From positions 1 through 11,344 of the forward strand of contig JAXIUW010204176.1 of NCBI GenBank assembly GCA_035591015.1: DNA of 11,344 bases, given 5' to 3'. Source of the stretch: Cephalothrix simula (lineage: Eukaryota; Nemertea; Palaeonemertea; Archinemertea; Cephalotrichidae). A model generated the notes under the pieces. It saw only the letters and a list, made by a program, of their open reading frames with translations, had not been told where the DNA came from and searched no databases. The position numbers were made by a program, and so were the translations under genes. Positions 1 through 7,026 of the stretch are shown piece by piece. Positions within the stretch are counted from its first letter, which is position 1; each line of letters opens with the position of its first letter.

Positions 1-605
1 ATGGAATTTTTCTGCTTTTAATTTGTTAATATAAATGGTTCAAAAGAACAACATTTGAAAGTTACCAAAGCAAGAAAAAAATGGTGCATAACATGAATTA
101 AAAGAAGCCATATTGGCTATTTCATAGACCAGTGAAAAGTTAAAGCAGCACAGCCGCCATCTTGATTTCCGATCTCTCTCTACCAAATCCTACTCCAGGG
201 GTAGGATGAGGTTGGAGGACTCTCGCTCCCTGTGACGTATTTCCGCTGGTAGGATGAGCAATGGAACGTATTTTCCTGACATTCGAGACTATCCGAGAGA
301 GGGAATGGAATGCAACCATTGATTACCCCGAGGGGCCTCGAACGTCCGTAAATATCGTTCCATTGCTCTTCCTATCACCGGAAATACGTCATAGAAGGTC
401 CTCTAACCTCATCCTACCCCATACCAAGAGGGATGTAGAGGGAGATCGGGAAACAAGATGGCGGAAAATTGTCGCTTCAACTTTTTAAATCAATATGGCT
501 TTTTTAATGCATGTTATGTATCATTTTGTTTATTGCTTTGGTTTCTTACAAAATTTAGTTTTTTTTATCCATTAATAACAAATGAAAGGTAGAAAAATAC
601 AATTT
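1..605. mobile_element. Large fold-back (long inverted repeat) element, left end cut by window edge
   Basis: The left arm (about 1-290) and right arm (about 335-605) are reverse complements over almost their whole length with scattered mismatches and small indels. Anchors include ACCAAAGCAA (68-77 versus the complement near 533-542), CATAACATG, AGCCATATTG, CCGCCATCTTG (155-165 versus 453-463), GGTAGGATGAGGTT, GACGTATTTCCG and AGCAATGGAACG (257-268 versus 357-368). The loop is about 291-334. No transposase is encoded, and the 75-codon frame at 261-488 is only the reading of the right arm. This is the structure of a non-autonomous fold-back or MITE-like element. The true left end, and therefore any target duplication, lies before base 1, so the superfamily cannot be assigned. 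Confidence 0.8.
529..534 (-). promoter_or_regulatory. Candidate polyadenylation signal for the ABCA gene
   Basis: TTTATT on the plus strand reads AATAAA on the minus strand, about 350 nt past the stop codon. I see no AATAAA or ATTAAA on the minus strand between 883 and 605; the nearest variant, ATTAAA, is at 508-503. Both candidates lie in the right arm of the fold-back element at 1-605, so the transposon-like sequence may supply the 3' end. Use of the site is inferred. Confidence 0.3.
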
Positions 606-676
606 TCTGGCGGAGTCTGAATTTGTGTTTTATACCTCCCCGACAAGTTACATATATGCGTTTTAGCAGATACTTT

Positions 677-756
677 CTCCGAGACTGGAAACCCGCCATA
701 ATTTGCGCTACCGGGTTAAGAAATTGAGAAATTAGGGTGGGTTTCCAGTCTAGGAG
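677..756. repeat. Short 28-bp inverted repeat around a 24-bp loop
   Basis: Bases 677-704 (CTCCGAGACTGGAAACCC and on) pair with the reverse complement of 729-756 with about three mismatches; the spacer is 705-728. The transcript of the ABCA 3' flank could fold here. It may be a remnant of a small MITE; no flanking duplication was found. Confidence 0.75.
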
Positions 757-883
757 AACACCAGATGAGCGTTCCCTTCACCTCCACTTTCCGAGAGGAG
801 GTAGGGTTCCCTCGAGGGAACCAATAGAACGCCACCACTGGTAGTTGGACACATGTAGTTGACCCCAAATATTACAACTAAAA
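757..883. other. 3' flank between inverted repeat and stop codon
   Basis: This is probable 3' UTR on the minus strand. It contains a perfect 18-bp palindrome, GGTTCCCTCGAGGGAACC, at 805-822. The segment ACACCAGATGAGCGTTCC near 758-775 resembles words of the minisatellite at about 2190-2220 (CGCCAGATGAGCG...GTTCC). No gene is visible. Confidence 0.4.
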
Positions 884-1394
884 TCAAATATTAATTGACG
901 TCTGTACATACGTTCCTTCAGTTGCAGATGGCGCAACATCAACACTCTTCTTTTTTGTCAACTTTTTCCTTTTTTCCTTTTTCAAATTCTCCTCTTCTTT
1001 AAGTTCAGTGTCATCATTTTGAGCTCTTGCAAAATTGATAAAAACTTGTTCCAATGTTGTTTGACTCACTGAGTAATCCTCAATATTATATTCCTTTCTT
1101 GCGCGCTCCATTGCGCCAAAGATTTGCGCCCATTTTAAATCGGAATGTGGGATTTGATAATGAACGAGTCCCTGATGGACATCTTTACGTCTACTCTCAG
1201 GAAACGTCTTTTCAATGAAGTCAATAAGTGCAGAGGGATCGGCAACGCCACTGTTCTTATTAACCCCAACCCTAGCCACTAAAGTATATCCATCATCAAA
1301 TTTACTCTTTAGATGTTGAGTACCACCTAGGCATTTAAATTCACCATTAACCATAATGGCTAAACGAGTACAAAGTGCCTCACATTCTTCCATG
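884..1394 (-). CDS. ABCA3-like: ABCA transporter, terminal exon: C-terminal regulatory region and stop
   Basis: Acceptor TTTGCAG ends at 1395; the coding part ends at TGA (886-884). The split codon AG|C gives Ser710, so the join reads TSHSMEECEALC, the ABCA continuation of the H-loop. Residues 711 to about 755 (CTRLAIMVNGEFKCLG, then QHLKSKF and GYTLVARV) and about 755-840 form the regulatory region. EDYSVSQTTLEQVF and the VFINFA motif (827-832) match the conserved C-terminal VFVNFA motif known from ABCA1. A strongly basic/acidic tail follows (about 841-860, EEENLKKEKRKK). The last residues, SINI, have a hydrophobic-X-hydrophobic ending that could be a class II PDZ ligand, which is only an inference. 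The translation does not start at the internal Met of this exon; that Met follows the splice join. Confidence 0.95.
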
Positions 1395-1606
1395 CTGCAA
1401 ATCAGTAAAAAATATATATTCAGTACTGTGATAAACATATGCCATGGCTGAGGGACTTTTTACAGATAAAGGTATGAGTATATATCTGTGTGATATACCA
1501 ATATTTTCAGATATACTGCACATTTCTTGATATACTGCATTGATGTGGAAAGAAAAATCAATCAGCCATGATATAAAACAGTTAAAACTTAAAACACTAA
1601 ATTGTA

Positions 1607-1807
1607 CAGGGTGGCGACATAATTCCGTGTCAACCGCAAAGATTTTTATGCGTAAAGCGACAAATGTTTCTAGCGGAAACAGTGGAAGAATAAAAACTCC
1701 CTGACTTTGGCACTTTTTATGAAATTCCCTTACTTTTCCATGGCTTTTGAAGGCCAAATTAAAATTCCCTGACTTTTCCCTGCATTCCAGGTTTAAACGC
1801 CACCCTG
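1607..1807. mobile_element. 201-bp MITE with 10-bp TIRs and 5-bp target duplication
   Basis: The element starts CAGGGTGGCG (1607-1616) and ends CGCCACCCTG (1798-1807), a perfect 10-bp terminal inverted repeat. It is flanked by identical TTGTA copies at 1602-1606 and 1808-1812, a 5-bp target-site duplication. The interior has two diverged copies of an AAAATTCCCTGACTTT-like word (near 1696-1712 and 1760-1777). CAGGG ends fit the CAGNG rule of hAT transposons, and 5-bp duplications are known for some hAT branches, so a non-autonomous hAT-like element is the best guess. It sits in the last intron. There is no coding capacity. Confidence 0.85.
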
Positions 1808-1900
1808 TTGTATAATGAATACAGCTTATTATTAGTATTACTAAGTTTTTTTTAAATCCATGCATGTGGGCCCTCGAATAAATATTTAAACCTCGTTTAG

Positions 1901-2663
1901 TAAAGGCCCATTAAAACTTATCGGGCATCCTTGCGGCGTCCTTCTAACGCACTCATAAAAATTGAAAAATGACTGTCTTCCAATACACTACAAGGACGCC
2001 CGAATGACGCTCCGTAGACGCTGGAAGAACGTTCGCAAGTGTAACTGTAAATCACAAAATTTTGTTTTAATTTGAAAAAGACAGTGCGTTACTCGAGCGC
2101 TTGGAGAACACCGGAAGGACCTTCCGTAGACAAAGACGCCGAAATGTTGTTTTTGCAGTTACAATCAAGTGCGTTCCGAAGACGCTGGAAGACGCCAGAT
2201 GAGCGCTGGAAGGACGTTCCATGAGCACTGGAAGTAGGTTCGATGAAAGAGCGCTGGAAGGGCGTTGTATCATCAGAACGCTCGATGACTCTAAAGTGGG
2301 TTTTCTCCGTTTTTCTTTTCCGATGAGTGTCCTTTCAATACGCTGGAAGGATGTTGGAAGGACGTTCCATGGACACTGCAAAGTAGCTAGAATGACGTTG
2401 GACGGACGCTAGGACGCAAGAAGGACGCTGTAACAAAGCTTAAATGCTAAAAGTTTTGGAAGGACGCTAGGTGAGTGTTGGAAGGACGCTAGGTGAGCGC
2501 TAGAGCGTTCCATAAACGCTGGAAGGTCGTTATGCAAACCCTCCTGGAAGATCATTACGCGAGTGCTGGAAGGCGACCACGGAACGTTTTACGACTTATT
2601 CCTTTTTATGAGTCCATTAGAAGGACGCTGCAAGGACGCCGGCTAAGCGTTAATGGGCTTTAA
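1901..2663. mobile_element. Fold-back element carrying an internal minisatellite
   Basis: The left end TAAAGGCCCATTAA (1901-1914) and the reverse complement of the right end, TTAAAGCCCATTAA (2650-2663), begin matching arms. They continue through ATCCTTGCGGCGTCCTTCT / GTCCTTGCAGCGTCCTTCT and ACTCATAAAAA, giving terminal inverted repeats of about 55-60 bp. Between the arms lies a degenerate repeat of GGAAGGACGCT-like words. The target duplication is not clear, so the exact ends may be off by a few bases. The 104- and 63-codon open frames inside are repeat translations and not genes. Confidence 0.75.
2090..2640. repeat. Degenerate ~22-bp minisatellite (GGAAGGACGCT family)
   Basis: The clearest copies are two adjacent 22-bp units beginning AGGACGCTAGGTGAG at 2461 and 2483. 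Variants such as GCGCTGGAAGGACGTTCCAT occur throughout (for example 2194-2222 and 2341-2372). Copies are diverged and unevenly spaced. The array is nested inside the fold-back element at 1901-2663. Confidence 0.7.
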
Positions 2664-3029
2664 GCAGCGGTTGACACCAAATAAAGTACATTATCGTCTA
2701 CTATTTTAACTATTACTTTTTTCTATATTCATATAACAGCCACAGTGGTTATCGCCTAATTTCGCAGTGAATAGATGACGATAACCAATAACAATGACGA
2801 TATAATGGTTAGATATTTCAATTTTAACAGACGCAACCTCGCTGCGAGGGATGGCATAGATGCTAATTGTGTCGAGATCGATATGCTATGGGATATGGCG
2901 TCATAGTTGAGAGAACGCACAATCGCAGACAAATTGCCAAATCATTTCTGACTATCCACATCCGGGCATCATTGAAGAAGGTTGGAAACTTTGGCCATTA
3001 ATAGTCTTTGTAGGAGTAAAATGCATTAC
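2664..3029. other. Intron remainder, no gene
   Basis: This is the 5' part of the last intron on the minus strand. It contains an 8-bp inverted repeat, GGTTATCG (2747-2754) / CGATAACC (2779-2786), and a short CCTCGCTGCGAGG hairpin near 2836-2848. I see no exon or recognisable element. Confidence 0.5.
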
Positions 3030-3200
3030 CTGTGTGATGTATACAGTAAAGTGTGACCCGCTGCTCTGTATTCCGAAAGAGTATTCCATATTGATCTTCT
3101 TGCGCATGGATCAACGCCATTTGTGGGTTCATCAAGGAAAATAATAGGTGGGTTACCAATTAACGATACCGCTGTACTCAGTTTCCTTTTGTTTCCACCA
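3030..3200 (-). CDS. ABCA3-like: ABCA transporter, internal exon: ABC signature, Walker B, D-loop and H-loop of NBD2
   Basis: This exon was read directly from the minus strand. Acceptor ATTTTGTTAG ends at 3201 and donor CACAG|GTAATG begins at 3029. The exon is 171 nt, phase 2 at both ends. With the split codon it reads SGGNKRKLSTAVSLIG, giving the signature LSGGN at 652-656. PPIIFLDEPTNGVDP follows, with Walker B aspartate D676, catalytic glutamate E677 and the D-loop, then TLLYTSH ending in the H-loop histidine H709. DEPTNGVDP differs slightly from the more usual DEPTTGMDP but keeps every catalytic residue. Together with the Walker A and Q-loop exons, this makes NBD2 complete and probably active. 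Confidence 0.95.
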
Positions 3201-3259
3201 CTAACAAAATTAAAAAATACACTTTATGTACACGTATAAAATTTTAATAATATTATCAT

Positions 3260-3910
3260 CAGGGGGTCATACAAGGGGTTGCAAGGTTTTTTAAAGGTAA
3301 ATTAGAACAACTTCGGGAAAATTTGAGAAGTACAATGTACTTCCGTTCAACACATTCCAAATCCTAAATGCCCTTGGGCTACAATGTGGTCATTTCTGTT
3401 GTTTAAAAAAGCTCTATCCAAATCTATCAAGTCTTTCACCGCTAAAACTCTATCTCCTCAGCCCATTATCTGCCCTCATTTCGGTAGAAAATCAGATCCT
3501 CTAAGCTGTTAAATATCAATTAGTTTGTTCGAAATGACGTCATACATACCCCTATTACATGTAATTCATATGTCAAAAATGTAATGATTAAGCACTTAAT
3601 GAAAGGATAACAAAAGGTACAAAATTTAATCTCTCTCATGTGAACAAAATTTGCAGAATATAGAATTTAATACTCCCCATCAGTCCCCATCATTCTCACT
3701 TTTGACAGAGACACGCATGCTTCCGGAATTCCAAAATCGATATTTAACAGCTTAGAGGATCTGAAGGCAGAAAATGGGCTTTTAAATGACAGAAAAGACC
3801 ATAATGCAGCTCCAGAGCATTTAAAATTTGGAATTTGTTGAATGGAAGTGCTACTGATAGTTGTGCTAATTTCCTGGGGAACATAGCAAACCCCTTGTAT
3901 GCTCCCCCTG
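3260..3910. mobile_element. hAT-like non-autonomous fold-back element, 651 bp
   Basis: The ends are CAGGGGGTCATACAAGGGG at 3260 and, on the other strand from 3910, CAGGGGGAGCATACAAGGGG. Identical TTATCAT heptamers flank it at 3253-3259 and 3911-3917. The arms extend inward: 3260-3520 matches the reverse complement of 3736-3910, with about 85 bp missing from the right arm. The innermost 29 bp (CAGATCCTCTAAGCTGTTAA and on) are almost identical. The spacer is 3521-3735. CAGGG ends favour the hAT superfamily, whose usual duplication is 8 bp; 7 bp is what can be seen here. The 84-codon minus frame at 3921-3667 lies mostly in the right arm and matches nothing I recognise. Confidence 0.82.
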
Positions 3911-4106
3911 TTATCATACAACTCTTTTTCGTTTCTATTTTACATTTCGAATCACACGATTCCCAAATGAATCACACACAGCACTGAACAAAGTTAAGTA
4001 AAACAAAAACATTACAAAAATTAATCTCTCATATTCAAGCGATTCTTTTATTGAATTATTGACTTGGGAGTCAATATGTAACGGGCTGAATGTGTTTTGG
4101 CTATGG

Positions 4107-4178
4107 GGTCAATTGTCCCAGGTTTAATTGTCTCCCGGTAAATACTCCTGGGTGAATTTGTATCGGCGTTAATTTTCC
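4107..4178. repeat. Short degenerate tandem repeat (~14-16 bp unit)
   Basis: Five adjacent diverged units read GGTCAATTGTCCCA, GGTTTAATTGTCTCCC, GGTAAATACTCCTG, GGTGAATTTGTATC and GGCGTTAATTTTCC. They lie just outside the CpG-rich array that begins near 4278. A hairpin TTGACT-TGGG-AGTCAA sits upstream at 4059-4074. Confidence 0.6.
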
Positions 4179-4277
4179 ATTATCACGTGAATTTATCTGA
4201 TAACATAATACACGTATTTTTAATTATGTTACGTTTTGAATGGGAATATTTAGTTATCTTACTGGACCTGAGCTTGC

Positions 4278-5615
4278 TGATTCGCAGAACCGCGAATTGG
4301 GACGACACGCGATTCGCATGTCGCATTCTCCAACGCGCGGATACGCAAGTCGACTTGCGGATACGCGATTCGAAACTAGTAGATGCACGATGCACGACTA
4401 GTAGATATGCATGTCTCGTAGCGGTATTGATAAACTTTTGCGGATACGCGACTTCCGGATACGACGGATGTACAGCCAGGTCTTGGTCAAAATATAGGAA
4501 TACACGACTTGCAGATACACGAATCGCGTATTCATAAACTTGCGGATATGCGATTCGCGACTAGAACAGCCAGTCTCGATCAAATTTTACGACTTGAAGA
4601 AACGCGACAAGCGAATAAGCGATTCGAGGATACACATTGCGTATTCCTTAATTTGCATATACGCATTTAGCGACTTGCAGCCATAAGTCACGAATCGCGC
4701 ATCCGCAAGTCCGGAATCGCAAATTCACAAGTCGCGAATCGGGTATCCGCAATCCGCAAGTCGCGTAAATTGTCATTTTGACCAAGGCGTATATGTACAT
4801 GTATGTACGTCCTTAAGTCGCAAATTCAGTGAATTAGAGAATGCTAATACAGCTTCTTTTGTACATAAAACTTGCGTATCTGCGATGTCCGAATCAGGTA
4901 TCGCGAATCGCATATCCACAAGTCACGAATCGCATATCATCAAGTTGTGAATAGCGTACCCGCAAGTCGTGAATTACGTATCAATAAGTCGCGCATTTGC
5001 ATATTGCACATCCGTAAGTTTTCAAATTCGACCAAGGACTTTGTAGACCCGCAAGTCGGGTATTGCCTAGTTTGCGGATACGCGATTTACGACTTGCGGA
5101 TTTACAACCAGGTCTTGGTCAACTTTTACAATATGCAACTTGCAACTGGTGGATGTTCAGCCAGGTCTTGACAAAATTTTACAACCTTAGGATACACTAC
5201 ATGCGAATACGCAACATGCCGATATACAAATCCCGCATTCCTAACTTGCAGATACGCAATTTGCGACTTTCAGATATATATAATTAGCTATACAACTTAA
5301 TGGATACGTTACATGCGAATACGCGGATATCGGAATTTTGTTTTTGTATTCTCTGGCTTGCGGATACGCGATTCGCGACTTGCGAATACCATCCTAGTCA
5401 CTAGGTGTTGGTTGAATAGTTTTTTCCATATACATCGATTTAATGAGAAATGAAGCTTTCATTGCGGCGCGGAATCAAACATCTAACCCATAGGGCCTAG
5501 GGTGTGCGAATACGTGACTTTCTGATATGCGAATGCGTATTCCTAAACCCGCGGATACTAAGTCGTGTATTCCATAATTTGCGGTTTCGCGACATTGAAG
5601 TCGCGACTCGCAAAA
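4278..5615. repeat. Long degenerate CpG-rich array (TTGCGGATACGCGATTCG family), both orientations
   Basis: Words such as CTTGCGGATACGCGATTCG and the reverse complement CGAATCGCGTATCCGCAAG recur dozens of times. Plus-sense words dominate about 4278-4640 and 5050-5615, and minus-sense words about 4680-5000, so large parts can fold back. A longer unit also carries a spacer CAGCCAGGTCTTGGTCAAAAT, seen near 4473, 4568, 5106 and 5158 and inverted near 4775 and 5015. The array fills the middle of the intron between the Q-loop and signature exons. All open frames here are repeat translations. A non-repeat segment at about 5402-5505 interrupts it. Confidence 0.8.
5402..5505. other. Unique-looking segment interrupting the CpG-rich array
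   Basis: This stretch lacks the array words. On the minus strand it contains GTTTGATTCCGCGCC, weakly like a tRNA T-arm/B-box and so possibly part of a tRNA-derived SINE. No convincing A-box or cloverleaf could be made, so I leave it unassigned. Confidence 0.3.
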
Positions 5616-5724
5616 TACATGCATGAAGCTCAGAAAATGCCATTGACTTTTGTTAATTTACGAGTAATAATTTTGAGATAAATTTTACCTGCGAAATAAT
5701 CGAAAAATCTTCAGAATAACTTAC

Positions 5725-5912
5725 CTTAATTTTGAAGTCATTTTGTTCGCATGTGGACGGAGAGTAAGGCTGTCAATCAAAGCATCAACAGCGCAGGGGA
5801 TATGGTCTTCTTTAACACCGCGTAATCGGGCAAACATAACAAGGTACTCTGAGGTTGTCATCTGATCAATCAATGCGTCAAATTGTGGACAGTAACCCAG
5901 TCCTTCCTGCAC
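5725..5912 (-). CDS. ABCA3-like: ABCA transporter, internal exon: Q-loop and helical subdomain of NBD2
   Basis: Acceptor CTACAG ends at 5913; donor AAG|GTAAGT begins at 5724. The exon is 188 nt, phase 0 in and phase 2 out, encoding residues 591-652. It reads VQEGLGYCPQFDAL, which contains the Q-loop glutamine (Q600) in the GYCPQFDAL context nearly invariant in ABCA proteins. TTSEYLVMFARLRGVKEDHI and SLTLRPHANKM follow, forming the helical subdomain that couples NBD2 to the membrane helices. The last two bases, AG, join the T at 3200 to make Ser653, the serine of the signature motif. Length and sequence are normal for the family. Confidence 0.95.
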
Positions 5913-6370
5913 CTGTAGAAAAAATAAAACAATTAAAATCAATACCGCGTGCAAGGTGTGCGTCAGTCAACGGGGGGGGGGGGGTGGAAGAGATCCATAG
6001 ATTAATGAATCAATGTCAAATGTATCACGGAAAATCGCCCTTTTATAGAAACGAAGGCTTAAGAATAGCATGGATAAAAATTAACCAGGGGTGTGTTTAA
6101 AAGGCAATATTGATAGCCTTTAAGGTGATCAAAAGGGAACAATCTTTGCTTGCCTCATCCCAAGCGGTAGCAGGGCAGCCGTTGAACAGTGTACAATCCA
6201 TATTGTGTCTGGGTAGATTAGCTTGCCAAAAATAAATGCCAAATTTGTTTTTTCGTTTTCTTTGTGCAATATATCTATCAGCATTTTTTACCTCGAGGCA
6301 CTTAGCACCTCGAGAGATTTTTTTACCATCCCTCTGTATTCCCTCATAATCTTTAAAACTGTTGACATAC
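5913..6370. other. Short intron with 13-G run, no gene
   Basis: This is the intron between the Walker A and Q-loop exons (458 bp). It holds a run of 13 G (5972-5984; C-run on the transcribed strand about 60 nt before the acceptor) and a hairpin CTCGAGG / CCTCGAG near 6293-6315. I see no mobile element or exon. Confidence 0.6.
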
Positions 6371-6921
6371 CTTTTTGATATTATTTCCAACATCTACACC
6401 ATTTATAACTGCTGACCCTTCTGAAAAAGTTTCGTCCCCAGTCAACATCTTGAATGTCGTGGTTTTTCCCGCGCCGTTAACTCCTAAAAGCCCAAAGCAT
6501 TCTCCTCTTCGTATCCCAACACTTATCTTATCAACGGCCTTCTTATTCGGGTAATATTTAGATAATTCGTTCACCATGATTGTATCTTTATCGTCTAGAT
6601 TTTGACCTTCACTCAAAACGATGCTGATCTGATTCAATCTGATTCTTTCTTTGTCTACGTCATCATCAATAGGTACATTCGATTTACTACTAAGTGATGA
6701 AACATTTTCGGCTTTTTTCTGCATTTTTTTAGCGTACCCTTGTTCTAAATGTGATTTAATATATTTAAGAATTCGATGGAATAGTGACGAGTCCAAGAAA
6801 AGTACTAAACCAAAATATATAATAAACTGAATAAAGGAAAATAAGATTTGTCGGCCGATTCCACCATCTTCCATTGAAAGATAGTTTTCTTGCCACGGAA
6901 CGCAGAACTTTCCACAATTAT
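6371..6921 (-). CDS. ABCA3-like: ABCA transporter, internal exon: last TM helix, linker and Walker A of NBD2
   Basis: Acceptor TTTTTCAG ends at 6922 and donor AAAAAG|GTATGT begins at 6370; 551 nt, phase 1 in, phase 0 out. The split first codon gives Asp407. Residues 408-430 finish the extracellular loop (ENYLSMEDGGIGR, a form of the ABCA pre-helix motif). The final membrane helix is at about 431-454. Residues 455 to about 520 are a charged cytosolic linker. NBD2 starts near DTIMVNELSKYYPNKKAVD and carries RRGECFGLLG directly before Walker A GVNGAGKT (553-560; bases 6484-6461) and TTFKMLTGDE. All Walker A residues are intact, so ATP binding at this site is expected. The same frame stays open upstream of the acceptor into repeat DNA, but the acceptor and the family alignment set the exon start at 6921. 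Confidence 0.95.
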
Positions 6922-7026
6922 CTGAAAAATTAATGCGAGAAATTTCTTGCAGTAAGCTTGAAACACGGGAGCGACTCATTTTCACTATACTCCTGATAAC
7001 TCGTTGTAAACAAAAACGGACGGAAA

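Noticed and set aside
1380-1865. 161-codon minus-strand open frame overlapping the last exon
   Set aside because: It runs through the 201-bp MITE and intron, with no family motifs; the exon itself is explained in another frame.
3667-3921. 84-codon minus-strand open frame, considered as a transposon protein fragment
   Set aside because: It coincides largely with one arm of the fold-back element; the other arm is not open in the matching frame, and no transposase or reverse transcriptase motif is seen.
4187-4537. 116-codon plus-strand frame, and other frames between 4183 and 5287
   Set aside because: They translate the CpG-rich array into low-complexity Arg/Ile/Ser-rich repeats and differ only by frame.
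5440-5500. tRNA or tRNA-derived SINE on the minus strand
   Set aside because: Only a weak B-box-like GTTTGATTCC is present; no A-box, acceptor stem or 3' tail could be matched.
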